Positions 1 to 7,828 of a stretch of 37,884 nucleotides of DNA are shown here, one piece after another. The notes beneath the pieces were generated by a model. That model was not told the DNA's origin. It was given only the letters and a program-made list of their open reading frames with translations, and ran no database searches. The DNA lies in NCBI GenBank assembly GCA_900770075.1, contig CAAGIZ010000184.1:1-37884 (forward strand), given 5' to 3'. Each line of letters starts with the position of its first letter. Within the stretch, counting starts at the first letter, position 1. The position numbers and the translations under genes are program-made. Source of the stretch: Spirochaetia bacterium (GTDB taxonomy: Bacteria > Spirochaetota > Spirochaetia > Treponematales > Treponemataceae).

Positions 1-480
1 GTTTTTTTGAATTATGGAAAGTTCCTGCAGGTGCCAGAAGGAAAGGTTTTCGCAGCGTTCGCAGGCTTTTAAGGTAGCCCGGAATGAAAAACGGTTTGTA
101 AAAAATTTTGTTTTCTGTAAGTTTTTGTCGGAAAATTCAAAGTGAACCTTTGCGCCGCTGCTTTCCAGTGAGTTTTTTAGCATGAAGGCAAATTCGTTTT
201 GAGGAAAGGCTGCATCGCAAAAACCGGGAGTTTCGCTTTTGACCTGAAAACTGGCTGCAAAAAGCCGGGTACGGGGAGAGCAGGAAACTGAGCAGGGGCT
301 GTCGAAAACTATTTCTTCCGGGCGGCAGTTTCTGAATGAGAAGGAACAGATGCCGTTCTGCCAGCAGAAGGATTCGATTTTTCCGTTGTTTTCGTAGACT
401 CTTTGAAAAATTAAGTCTGACACTTCTGGGGCGGTGGGATAATTTGAAAGAGTGGCTGAATTTTTCATCTGTATCTCCAT
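1..480 (-). CDS. Hypothetical protein, left-truncated (N-terminal 160 residues)
   Basis: An open reading frame on the minus strand starts at 480 and runs off the left edge without a stop. The protein begins MEIQMKNSATLSNYP. It is rich in Cys, Phe and Ser, has several CxxC-like pairs (one reads ACERCENLSFW near the edge), and shows no signal peptide or membrane segment in the visible part. Two starts are possible: ATG at 480 with AAGGA five bases upstream, or ATG at 468 with GGAG six bases upstream. I do not recognise the family, and no partner gene is visible. The small plus-strand ORF at 336-548 is its shadow. The call that this is a real gene rests on the uninterrupted frame and the ribosome binding sites. 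Confidence 0.6.
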   Translation of the reverse strand, partial: MEIQMKNSATLSNYPTAPEVSDLIFQRVYENNGKIESFCWQNGICSFSFRNCRPEEIVFDSPCSVSCSPRTRLFAASFQVKSETPGFCDAAFPQNEFAFMLKNSLESSGAKVHFEFSDKNLQKTKFFTNRFSFRATLKACERCENLSFWHLQELSIIQKN

Positions 481-690
481 GTGTTTCCTTAAAAAACCGG
501 GCTTTGCCTTTTTTAAGATGCAGCGGTATTTTTCAGGGAGGGGGATGAAAGTTCTGCCCCTGCCTGCACTTATTTATTTGTGCCTGATTTTTAAAAAGTG
601 ACAAAAAATTTATAAAAATTTTGATTTTTTACTGTAAATTTAAGATTTGGAAAGTTAGTGTTGTTTTTGTGCAGGACTTTTTCCGTGAGC

Positions 691-841
691 GCTGGGAGGC
701 CCGCCGGAGGCGTTCGGCAGCAAGGGGCTGACCAATTTTTTGGGCAGCCCCTTGCTACCGAATGGAGCGGAAGCGGAAGGCCGGACATAGCGACCCGCAA
801 TGAAGCCGGCTTTGGCGGCGCAATGGAGGGGCACGGCTTGG
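691..841 (+). repeat. Structured intergenic repeat element, copy 1
   Basis: A GC-rich block in an otherwise AT-rich gap. It holds an 18-bp inverted repeat with one mismatch (713-730 against 745-762; core GCAAGGGGCTG / CAGCCCCTTGC) around a 14-nt AT-rich loop. It is followed by GAATGGAGCG-GAA-GCGGAA, which recurs in the copies near 5.5, 10.8, 20.2 and 37.4 kb. No convincing gene lies in it. The rest of the 481-862 gap shows nothing I can name. Confidence 0.75.
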
Positions 842-862
842 TAACCCTGATTTTTTGTAAAG

Positions 863-891
863 TTGCCCAGTTTCTGAAATTCGTGTAAAAT
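863..891 (+). promoter_or_regulatory. Putative sigma-70 promoter of corA
   Basis: A -35-like TTGCCC (863-868), a 17-bp spacer and a -10-like TAAAAT (886-891), the -10 preceded by GTG. The corA start codon is 20 bases further on. The same GTGTAA(A) string occurs at the candidate -10 of ssb. Confidence 0.55.
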
Positions 892-911
892 CTATTGTCT
901 GGTGGAAGCGT

Positions 912-1889
912 ATGATTACCTATTGGCAGCAGGAAAACGGAATTTTCGTAAGAAAAGATAAGGATGAAATCAATTCTCTGGAAAGGCTGTGGGTTGATGC
1001 CCGCAATGTTACTTCCAGGGAGATTTCTGTTCTTGAAAATGACTATAATCTCGACCATGATCACGTGATGGACTGTCTTGACCCGGATGAACTTCCCCGT
1101 ATTGAACAGGGGGAAGGCTACGTGCTTACCATTATGCGCCTTCCTGTATATCTGCCCAACTCTGAAGTGCGCTACCACACCGCTCCAATGGGTGCCATAA
1201 TCTTGCAGAACACCATAATCACCATGTGCTGGACTGACTGCGAGGTTTTGAAGGATTTGAGCGCAAACAGAATCAAGGATCTGAGCATTTCTGATTTTCC
1301 GGCCTTTATTACGCGGATTTTGAGCCGGGCGGACACTATGTTTCTGCGGTATCTGAAGGAAATAAACAGGCGCACAAATTCCATTCAGCAGGAACTGCAG
1401 GAATCCATCGAAAACAACGAACTTATCCAGCTTTTTAACCTGGAAAAATCCCTTATGTACTTTACCAGTTCACTGAAGAGCAACCAACTTTTGCTGGAGA
1501 AAATAAGAAAGACGAAAATCATTAAATTTGACGAGGATGACCAGGACTGGCTTGATGACGTTGAGATTGACAACAGGCAGGCTATGGAAATGGCGAACAC
1601 CTATTCCCAGACGATTACGGGAACTATGGATGCCTTTGCTTCGGTTATTTCCAACAATATGAATGCGGCAATGAAGCAGCTGACGGTGTTTTCCATTGCG
1701 CTGATGTTAATTTCGTTTATAACCAGTTTTTGGGGAATGAATATCCGGCTGCCATGGAGCAGAAGCGACAGCTGGACGGGTTTTGTGGTAATAAGCATTG
1801 GCTGTTTTGTCCTTTCCACCGCTTCGTTTCTGCTGATAACTTTTATGCCGAAGATAAAGAGGAAAATCCGAAAGTTGAAAAACAGGTAG
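912..1889 (+). CDS. corA: CorA family divalent metal-ion transporter
   Basis: 325 residues, the usual CorA length. It is expected to form an inner-membrane pentamer that passes Mg2+ (or Co2+/Ni2+) into the cell. A long soluble N-terminal part (about 1-255) with a predicted helical stalk (about 150-250) is followed by two C-terminal membrane segments (about 256-273 and 288-312). The family signature GMN is at 275-277 in the sequence SFWGMNIRLPW, directly after the first membrane segment. The chain ends in a basic tail (KIKRKIRKLKNR), typical for the cytoplasmic side. The ATG at 912 has a GGAAG-type ribosome site a few bases upstream and a promoter-like pair at 863-891. It appears to stand alone. 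The downstream neighbour is separated by a tandem repeat. The substrate cannot be settled from sequence. Confidence 0.93.
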   Translation: MITYWQQENGIFVRKDKDEINSLERLWVDARNVTSREISVLENDYNLDHDHVMDCLDPDELPRIEQGEGYVLTIMRLPVYLPNSEVRYHTAPMGAIILQNTIITMCWTDCEVLKDLSANRIKDLSISDFPAFITRILSRADTMFLRYLKEINRRTNSIQQELQESIENNELIQLFNLEKSLMYFTSSLKSNQLLLEKIRKTKIIKFDEDDQDWLDDVEIDNRQAMEMANTYSQTITGTMDAFASVISNNMNAAMKQLTVFSIALMLISFITSFWGMNIRLPWSRSDSWTGFVVISIGCFVLSTASFLLITFMPKIKRKIRKLKNR

Positions 1890-1895
1890 CTGAGG

Positions 1896-2213
1896 TGTCT
1901 GCGGTCAGATGGGCGTCTGCTGTCAGACAGGGCATCTGCGGTCTGAAGGGGAGATTTTCTGTCAGAGCGGGTGTCTGCGGTCAGAGGGGGAGATTTTCGG
2001 TCAGAGTGGAGCCTCTGCGGTCAGAGGGGCGTCTGCTGTCAGATGGGGCATCTGCGGTCAGAGGGGGGATTTTCGGTCAGTGTGGAGCCTCTGCAGTCAG
2101 AGGGGCGTCTGCTGTCAGACAGGGCATCTGCGGTCTGAAGGGGAGATTTTCTGTCAGAGCGGGTGTCTGCGGTCAGAGGGGGGATTTTCGGTCAGTGTGG
2201 AGCATCTGCGGTC
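1896..2213 (+). repeat. Nested G-rich tandem repeat between corA and the SUMF1-domain gene
   Basis: Roughly ten degenerate units built on TCTGC(G/T)GTCAGA followed by a G-run, several with an inserted GATTTTC(G/T) segment. A higher-order duplication is present: 1911-1990 (80 bp) is identical to 2103-2182, a period of 192 bp. The period is a multiple of three and the units lack stops in two frames, so long spurious ORFs run through it. The block ends just before the AGGAGG ribosome site of the next gene. Confidence 0.9.
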
Positions 2214-2239
2214 TAGTGGCGGTTTTCAGGAGGTTTTTG

Positions 2240-3367
2240 ATGAGCGGTGTTGATGGAAGATATTTTTTTAGGATTATTTTTGCAGGGTATTTTTTTGCAG
2301 GCATGGCAGCGGGTGTTTTTGCTTTTGACGGAAACCGGCAGGCTGGACAGACAGAAAAAACGGAAACTGTGCCGGCAGACGGAAATGCAAACACGAATGT
2401 AACAATGACAGAAAACGATAAAGAAGAAAACTACACCTTTGCAGATCTGGATATGGTTGAAACGGGACCTGAAAACGGTGAGATTTACGATTCGTATATA
2501 ATCGGGGACGGAAGCCAGTCCTTTACGGAGAGGAGGTGGATAACACCTTTTTTGCTGAACAGAACGGAAACAACCTACGACCTGTGGTATTCGGTCAGGA
2601 TTACGGCAGAAGAAAACGGGTACGTTTTTTTAAATCCGGGACAGGAAGGAAGTCGGGGCAAGAGAGGATCCGCTCCCTCTTTTTACGGAAAATACGAGCC
2701 TGTAACGATGATAAGCTGGTACGATGCGGTTATCTGGTGCAATGCTTTTTCGGAACTGTACGGTTTGACCCCCTGCTACACCTTTGAGGGAGAAGTTTTG
2801 AAGGATGCCAGCGAAACGACAAAACTTGACCTGTGCCGGTGCGACTGGAATGCAGACGGCTTCAGGCTTCCGTCGGAAGAAGAGTGGGAATACGCTGCAA
2901 GAAAGACAAAAGCAGGCTTTCAGGGAGGAGATGTGGTAAGCGGTCAGGTTGATGAAAAAGGCAGGGCTGACTTTTCCATACCGGAAGAAGAAGTTTGCTG
3001 GACTGCAAACAATGGGAATTCTACCCGTGTCGTGGGAACGGCAGGGACTCCCTTTGAAGCAAAGGCTAGACCGAAACCTGGAAGCGGGAACCCCAACGGT
3101 GCAGGATTTTTTGACATGAGCGGAAATGTGCTGGAATTTGTCTGGGACTGGTTCGGCAACTACAAAGCCGTTGAACCGGGAACCAGAGCCACGGGACCCG
3201 AAGCAGGAAGCCAGAGGGTAAGCAGGGGCGGAAGCTGGTCTATATATACACCGTTTTACTGCGCCGGTGACCGCTACAGTTTTGACCCAAACGAGGTTTA
3301 CGACTATTTCGGCTTCAGGCTGGCGCAGTCAAAAAAAGCAGGACGGGATGCACGGCAGGAACAGTAG
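2240..3367 (+). CDS. Secreted SUMF1 / formylglycine-generating-enzyme-like domain protein
   Basis: 375 residues from ATG 2240, chosen because a perfect AGGAGG lies at 2228-2233 and the first ~30 residues form a signal peptide (YFFRIIFAGYFFAGMAAGVF). The frame is open further upstream, but that part is only tandem repeat and corA overlap. After a low-complexity linker comes an SUMF1/FGE-sulfatase fold: PVTMISWYDAVIWCNAF (about 155-171), GFRLPSEEEWEYAAR (about 207-221), DMSGNVLEFVWDW (about 291), RVSRGGSW (about 327) and a closing GFRLA (about 357). True formylglycine-generating enzymes carry two catalytic cysteines just after RGGS. Here the first position is Ile and only one Cys is nearby, offset by one residue. 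Oxidase activity is therefore unlikely, and a structural or ligand-binding role outside the cytoplasm is more plausible. No sulfatase gene is nearby. Confidence 0.85.
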   Translation: MSGVDGRYFFRIIFAGYFFAGMAAGVFAFDGNRQAGQTEKTETVPADGNANTNVTMTENDKEENYTFADLDMVETGPENGEIYDSYIIGDGSQSFTERRWITPFLLNRTETTYDLWYSVRITAEENGYVFLNPGQEGSRGKRGSAPSFYGKYEPVTMISWYDAVIWCNAFSELYGLTPCYTFEGEVLKDASETTKLDLCRCDWNADGFRLPSEEEWEYAARKTKAGFQGGDVVSGQVDEKGRADFSIPEEEVCWTANNGNSTRVVGTAGTPFEAKARPKPGSGNPNGAGFFDMSGNVLEFVWDWFGNYKAVEPGTRATGPEAGSQRVSRGGSWSIYTPFYCAGDRYSFDPNEVYDYFGFRLAQSKKAGRDARQEQ

Positions 3368-3371
3368 CACA

Positions 3372-3398
3372 GTCTCTAAAAAAAACTCAACAGAGACC
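3372..3398. terminator. Weak hairpin between convergent genes
   Basis: GTCTCT (3372-3377) pairs with AGAGAC (3393-3398) across an A-rich 15-nt loop, in the 47-bp gap between two converging genes. There is no T-run after the stem on either strand, so a terminator role is only suggested by position. Confidence 0.3.
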
Positions 3399-3414
3399 GG
3401 CTTACACAGATGTC

Positions 3415-4107
3415 CTAAAGGCTAAAAAGTTCTGCGGATTTTACTTCCCAGTTTCCTTCTGTTTTTTCCAGTTCGGCAAGGGCGTATTTTCCTTCAAGAA
3501 GTGCGCCGGGATTTATTACTGTGGAATTGCCGATTTTGTCGATTCCAGCGCTTTCGTGGATATGACCGGTAACCACAAGGACAGGCTGGGTGCTTTCGAT
3601 AAATTCCCTGAGCTTCTGGCTTCCGACATGGATGCCCCCTGGAATGACGTCTGTTTTTGTGTCTTTCGGAGGATTGTGCATTATCAAAACCAGGTTTCTG
3701 CACCTGCCCTCTTCGTCTGCAATCTGGGAAAGTGAGCTTTTTACTACATCAAAATCCTGAACAAGTTCTTCTTCGGTGCGTTCAAAAGGGGTGTCTCCGC
3801 TGAATTTTGAACCGCCGCCACTGCCGGAAATTACAAGGCTTTCGTGAAAAACCATGCTTTTCTGAACGCTGATGTCTGCGGATTCTATTTCTGAGATGAA
3901 TTCAGGCTCGTCGCAGTTGCCGAGAACAGCGAAGACCGGAGTGCCGGTTTTTGTCAGCGCTTCCAGAGCGGGTCTGGCGGTCTGAGGGTGATTGAATTTT
4001 GCAAAATCTCCACCAAAAAGCACCAGGTCTGAGTTCTGAATTTTGTCGGTCAGTTTTTCGATATTTTCCGTGCTTCCGTGGGCATCCGAAATTATTAAAA
4101 TTTTCAT
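3415..4107 (-). CDS. Metallophosphoesterase, YfcE / calcineurin-like superfamily
   Basis: 230 residues, cytosolic, no signal peptide. All metal-binding motifs of the superfamily are visible in order: D8-A-H10, GGD (D34), GN(C)D (N64, D66), an MHNPP histidine (about 147), GHIHE (about 181) and a C-terminal NPGA. This predicts a two-metal phosphodiesterase or phosphatase; the substrate is unknown. The ATG at 4107 has GGAGG five bases upstream. It lies 54 bp downstream of hisC on the same strand and is probably co-transcribed, though nothing links it to histidine synthesis. The length is slightly above the ~180 residues typical of YfcE. Confidence 0.88.
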   Translation of the reverse strand: MKILIISDAHGSTENIEKLTDKIQNSDLVLFGGDFAKFNHPQTARPALEALTKTGTPVFAVLGNCDEPEFISEIESADISVQKSMVFHESLVISGSGGGSKFSGDTPFERTEEELVQDFDVVKSSLSQIADEEGRCRNLVLIMHNPPKDTKTDVIPGGIHVGSQKLREFIESTQPVLVVTGHIHESAGIDKIGNSTVINPGALLEGKYALAELEKTEGNWEVKSAELFSL

Positions 4108-4161
4108 AAAACCTCCATATAAAAATGCCAGTGGCTTGAAAAAGTCGTAAATGAAGTATTT

Positions 4162-5331
4162 TTATAACTTTTCCATTACAGAACAGAGGGCTGCCATCTG
4201 TTCCCGGGTGCCGATTGTAATTCTAAGGTAGTCTTCGATTCCTTTTGTGCTGAAGTGCCGCACCAGGATTCCTTTTTCTTTGATTTTTTTATAGGCTTCG
4301 TCACCGGAAAGTCCGTCTTTTTTGCAGAATACGAAATTTGTCTGACTGTCCAGAACATACCAGCCGTTTTTTCTGAGGAAATCGATGAACTCGTCCCTCT
4401 CAAAGGCAACGGTTTTTGCACATTCTGCATAATAGCCGGTGTCGCTGCAGGAAGCGATGCCTGCCTGCTGGGTCATAAAATCCACGGGAAAGTGATTGAA
4501 GGAATTTTTTACAGTTGTGATGCAGTCTATAAGTTCAGGACTAGCAACCACATACCCAAGCCTGAGTCCGGCTCCGCACATGGATTTTGAGAAGGTGCGG
4601 ACTATGACGAGATTTTTGAATTCTGCAAGAAGGGGAAGGCTGCTTTCGCCTCCAAAATCCACGTAGGCTTCGTCTACCACAAAAATTCTGTCTTTCGGGG
4701 CTTCTTTAAGCATGCTGCGGATTTCTTCCCGGGTGAGTCCAAGGGATGTAGGCGCGTTGGGATTGGCAAAGATGATTGATGAGTTTTTTTCCTTTGCAAG
4801 GGCAAGCATTTTTTCCCTGTCTAAAGTCCAGTCTTCTTTTAACGGAACTTTTTTAAGGGGAATGTCGTAAAAACCGGCATAAACCGGGTAAAAGGAATAG
4901 GTGTGCTCAGGCAGAATCAACTCCCGGTTGCTGTCGAAAAAGGCATAGAAAACAAAGCTTAAAACTTCGTCCGAGCCGTTTCCTGTAAAAATCATGTCCG
5001 GGGTAACGGTAAACGGAAGTCTGTCTGCCGGGGATGGTTCTGTATTTGCCCCGCTGCCGTTTTTTTTGCCGCCGGAAACCTGAGTACGGGCAAGGACTCC
5101 GCCACACTGGTTTAGCATGGAAGCGATGGCTTTTTTGAGTTCGATGGAATCTGGATCCGGGTACAGGGCCATCTTCTGGGGATATTTTTTTGCCGCCGCC
5201 TTTACAGCTTTTTTGACCAGGGGGCTGGGGGGATAGGGATTTTCGTTAGCATTGAGTTTTATGTAAGGTCTGTCTTTGGGCTGCTCGCCCGGAACATAGG
5301 GATTGAGCTTTTTTATTCTTTCGGAAACCAT
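4162..5331 (-). CDS. hisC: Histidinol-phosphate aminotransferase
   Basis: 389 residues. A fold-type I PLP aminotransferase that converts imidazole-acetol phosphate and glutamate to histidinol phosphate and 2-oxoglutarate in the cytosol. Visible motifs: IKLNANENPYPPSP near the N-terminus, GNGSDEVL, NPNAPTSLGL, VVDEAYVDF, the PLP lysine K249 in RTFSKSMCGAGLRLGY, and the closing DYLRITIGT. The start at 5331 is preferred over an upstream ATG at 5364 because AAAGGAG sits seven bases before it and MVSERIKKLNPY is a typical family beginning. An extra stretch of about 25-30 residues (about 74-103, Gly/Ser/Pro-rich) precedes GNGSDE, where most HisC proteins have a short link. No other his genes are in the window, so a related aminotransferase role cannot be excluded. 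Confidence 0.88.
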   Translation of the reverse strand: MVSERIKKLNPYVPGEQPKDRPYIKLNANENPYPPSPLVKKAVKAAAKKYPQKMALYPDPDSIELKKAIASMLNQCGGVLARTQVSGGKKNGSGANTEPSPADRLPFTVTPDMIFTGNGSDEVLSFVFYAFFDSNRELILPEHTYSFYPVYAGFYDIPLKKVPLKEDWTLDREKMLALAKEKNSSIIFANPNAPTSLGLTREEIRSMLKEAPKDRIFVVDEAYVDFGGESSLPLLAEFKNLVIVRTFSKSMCGAGLRLGYVVASPELIDCITTVKNSFNHFPVDFMTQQAGIASCSDTGYYAECAKTVAFERDEFIDFLRKNGWYVLDSQTNFVFCKKDGLSGDEAYKKIKEKGILVRHFSTKGIEDYLRITIGTREQMAALCSVMEKL

Positions 5332-5351
5332 TTTTTCTCCTTTTGACTGAC

Positions 5352-5381
5352 ATTTTATGCACAAAAACAGTTTGTTTTCAA
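5352..5381 (-). promoter_or_regulatory. Putative promoter of hisC
   Basis: Read on the minus strand: TTGAAA (5381-5376), an 18-bp spacer and TAAAAT (5357-5352), then 20 bases to the hisC start at 5331, with the ribosome site in between. Confidence 0.5.
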
Positions 5382-5496
5382 TAATTGCAGGAAAAAACTC
5401 TGTAAAACCGCTGTGCCCCCCCTACGGAAGGGATGATTTTTTGGATTTTAAGACAGGTGGGTTTTGTTTTTACAGGAAAACCTACCCCGGATTAGA

Positions 5497-5584
5497 GCAG
5501 CGGCGAAGCCGTTCCAAATGCCAAAGGCAGTTGGAATGGAGCGAAAGCGCAACTGCGGAAAGCCGGCTGGACGAAAAGGGCCGG
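5497..5584 (+). repeat. Structured intergenic repeat element, copy 2
   Basis: Sits in the 5332-5663 gap between divergent genes. It has the family block GCGGCGAAGCCG, a near-perfect hairpin (5512-5536: TTCCAA-a-TGCC-aaa-GGCA-g-TTGGAA), then GAATGGAGCG-AAA-GCG and GGAAAGCCGG. It is shorter than the copies at 10.8 and 20.2 kb. Confidence 0.75.
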
Positions 5585-5627
5585 TCCGATTATAAATTTA
5601 AATTCTATGTTTTTATCCTGTTTGCAT

Positions 5628-5656
5628 TTGTGTAAAGACCGATAAGTTGCTAAAAT
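5628..5656 (+). promoter_or_regulatory. Putative promoter giving a leaderless transcript
   Basis: TTGTGT (5628-5633), a 17-bp spacer and TAAAAT (5651-5656). The -10 hexamer ends seven bases before the ATG at 5664, so transcription would begin at or next to that start codon. No Shine-Dalgarno sequence precedes either nearby ATG. Confidence 0.45.
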
Positions 5657-5663
5657 GAGTTCT

Positions 5664-7616
5664 ATGGCTACTACAACTTCAATTTTTGTCCTGCTTAAAT
5701 TTTTTGCAGGCCGGCAGAATAGTGCCGCTATAGACTTCGGGGAGTTTACTGAATATTTAAAACGCTACTCGGAACATCATCTTGAAGAACAGCCTTCCCT
5801 TGTAACTTATCTGTCGGACACGGCGAATATTCTTTTGAAGGAGCTGGAAAAACTTTCTGCAAACCGGCAGATTCTGCTTTTGTCCCCTACCCCTGAAAAA
5901 AAGATCATAATCGTAATTGCTTTTTTTATCGAAAAATTTTCCCAAAGATACAAGGAAATTCAGTCTCAGCCGGCAATGCCTTTTCCTCTGGAGGCTGACA
6001 TTCCGAAAAAGATTCCTTCTGAAATCGTTACCCGTCGCAACTGTGCCGAACTTTTTAATGAACTTTTGACAAAGGAAACCCTTTCGGACAAATACCTGTA
6101 TGCCATCACCATGCCTCATGATATGCCGGCAATTCTGCTTCCTTCGGCGGTTTCCGTTCACGTTCTGGCAGAATGTGCCGTGCTTAAGCTGAGGACCATG
6201 CTTGCAAAGGAAGAGCACCACGACTATTTTATGAAAAAACTGACGGTTTCCAATCCGGGCAAGGAGATGACTGCGAAAAACATCTTTAACAAATTCGTGC
6301 AGAACACTGATTCCGTTAAGATGTTCAAGGAGCCGGAGGATTCCTTCTATTTTTTGACCCAGCTTCTGTTTTTTATTCGGCAGGACTACGAAAAGGTGAA
6401 GGATTACACGGCGGAAGATATCGGCGTCCTTCAGTCTGTTTACATTCTGGAGGTTGTTGCAAATTTCTACAAGAACCGTGCTCAGGAAAACAGCAAGAAG
6501 GAAGCGGCATTTAAAAACCTTGAACAGCAGATGTCCAAGCCTCCTTACTACTTTACTTTGGGAACCATTGCAAAATTTACCAGCACCAGCGGAGTTCCTC
6601 TTTTAGGACAGTATTCTGAAGAGGAACTGAAAAATTTTCTCCACGAAAAGACTTCTGAAAGTCTGGGCAACGATTTGCCGGAGATGCTGATTTTTAAGAC
6701 TGAACTGGATAATCAGCCGAATTTTATATACAAGACAAAGGTTATGCCTCTGATAATGAGGCTCTGCACCGATGCAAGAACCACCATAAGGGAAAATCTG
6801 AGGAAAAACTGGTTTAAGGTTTTGAAAAATTTTGAAGACCTGCCGGAAATGAAAGACCAGAAAGCCTTTGAAAAACGTCTGGAAAAGGAAGTTTCCCTCC
6901 ATTCCCCGGTTCTTTATGCCCTGCTCAACGCTTCTTTTCTGCCTCTGGTGAACTACGAAATGAATATGCAGCACGATGATTCTGGTCTTGAAGGCGGAAG
7001 AATTTCCATCTTTGAAAACGGAAGGCTTGTTCCTTATTCGGAAATTCTTTTGATGAACAGGCAGGAACTTTTAACCGATACAAAGATACTGCTTCCGGTG
7101 TGGTATACGATTCCGGTGATTTCGTGGGTTTTAAAGATGATAATGCGGCCGCCGAAGGGCAAAAAGTCCAAGGCTGAAAAAACTGATGCCCAGCTCTACC
7201 GGGAAAAGGAAGAAGAAAACCGCAAAAACGATAAGCTGGAAGCTGCCATTTCTAAAAATTCTGCCGTTTCAAGGAAGGTTGCCCTGAGGGAAGCGGCAAG
7301 ACAGCTGGAAGAGGAACTGGTACCTGCCAGTTCTACTCTTGACAGGGAACTGCACTCCTACGAAAGGACATGGAACAAGCTTATCGGAAAGGTAACCCAC
7401 AACAACCTGACTGAAGACGTAAACTCCCTCATAAGGGATTATCTGCGCAAGGTTTTGAGGCACATAAAATCTGAAGGATTTAACAGGGAAAGGATTGAAA
7501 ACCTGTCGGAAACTCTGGTAAAAACCCCTGCATTGCAGAAAATCGGTGAAGCGGATGCCCTGATGATGTACATTCAGCTTTATATCGTAAAACTGGTGAA
7601 AAATCTGCCTAAATAG
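5664..7616 (+). CDS. Conserved-looking hypothetical protein, 650 residues
   Basis: I do not recognise a family. The start at 5664 is chosen because a -10-like TAAAAT (5651-5656) overlaps the alternative ATG at 5655, making the shorter form a good fit for leaderless translation; no ribosome site supports either. There is no signal peptide and no clear membrane segment; LPVWYTIPVISWVLKMIM (about 475-492) is the most hydrophobic stretch and too interrupted for a confident helix. A Lys/Glu-rich charged linker follows (about 495-540), then a helical C-terminal third (EAARQLEEELVPAS and onward). The composition is that of a soluble, mostly helical cytosolic protein. It is followed by an A/T hairpin and then ssb, with its own promoter. 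Function unknown. Confidence 0.8.
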   Translation: MATTTSIFVLLKFFAGRQNSAAIDFGEFTEYLKRYSEHHLEEQPSLVTYLSDTANILLKELEKLSANRQILLLSPTPEKKIIIVIAFFIEKFSQRYKEIQSQPAMPFPLEADIPKKIPSEIVTRRNCAELFNELLTKETLSDKYLYAITMPHDMPAILLPSAVSVHVLAECAVLKLRTMLAKEEHHDYFMKKLTVSNPGKEMTAKNIFNKFVQNTDSVKMFKEPEDSFYFLTQLLFFIRQDYEKVKDYTAEDIGVLQSVYILEVVANFYKNRAQENSKKEAAFKNLEQQMSKPPYYFTLGTIAKFTSTSGVPLLGQYSEEELKNFLHEKTSESLGNDLPEMLIFKTELDNQPNFIYKTKVMPLIMRLCTDARTTIRENLRKNWFKVLKNFEDLPEMKDQKAFEKRLEKEVSLHSPVLYALLNASFLPLVNYEMNMQHDDSGLEGGRISIFENGRLVPYSEILLMNRQELLTDTKILLPVWYTIPVISWVLKMIMRPPKGKKSKAEKTDAQLYREKEEENRKNDKLEAAISKNSAVSRKVALREAARQLEEELVPASSTLDRELHSYERTWNKLIGKVTHNNLTEDVNSLIRDYLRKVLRHIKSEGFNRERIENLSETLVKTPALQKIGEADALMMYIQLYIVKLVKNLPK

Positions 7617-7674
7617 CCGAAGAAACGGGTCTGGCAAAAAGCCGACCGAATGGCGTCCGAATAGCCGACCAATT

Positions 7675-7695
7675 AAAAAAAGTCTGATTTTTTTT
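7675..7695 (+). terminator. A/T-only terminator-like hairpin
   Basis: A7, a six-base loop (GTCTGA) and T8 form a weak stem ending in a T-run, 58 bases after the stop at 7616. The T-run overlaps the region where the ssb -35 would be. Confidence 0.4.
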
Positions 7696-7721
7696 ATTTT
7701 TTTCTCAAAAATGTGTAAAAT
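7693..7721 (+). promoter_or_regulatory. Putative ssb promoter
   Basis: A good -10 TAAAAT (7716-7721) preceded by TGTG; the -35 position 17 bp upstream is a weak TTTATT. The string TCAAAAATGTGTAA here matches the fifth unit of the tandem array at 36.8 kb. The implied 5' leader is about 100 nt. Confidence 0.45.
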
Positions 7722-7796
7722 TTGATTTTCGCTGCAATATTTAAAGTGTATACAGTTTTGGGGTTGCCCAAGTCCGGCCGGAAACACTTTTTTAAG

Positions 7797-7812
7797 CACT
7801 GCACTGGCAGTG
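7797..7812 (+). promoter_or_regulatory. Hairpin just upstream of the ssb ribosome site
   Basis: CACTGC (7797-7802), loop ACTG, GCAGTG (7807-7812): a perfect 6-bp stem five bases before the AGGAGA Shine-Dalgarno. It could affect ribosome access or be bound by a protein; there is no further evidence. Confidence 0.4.
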
Positions 7813-7828
7813 TTTTCAGGAGATTTTT

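Noticed and set aside
591..1178. Minus-strand 195-residue ORF
   Set aside because: It is antisense to corA and repeat copy 1, has no ribosome site and shows no family feature.
1896..2213. CRISPR array
   Set aside because: Units are contiguous and degenerate with no unique spacers and no cas genes. The 36698-36860 array fails for the same reasons.
1730..2239. Upstream extension of the SUMF1-domain frame
   Set aside because: It overlaps corA and then encodes only the tandem repeat; a strong ribosome site and signal peptide fix the start at 2240.
1909..2253. 114-residue plus-strand ORF through the tandem repeat
   Set aside because: Open only because the repeat period is a multiple of three and the units lack stops; a second frame is open too.
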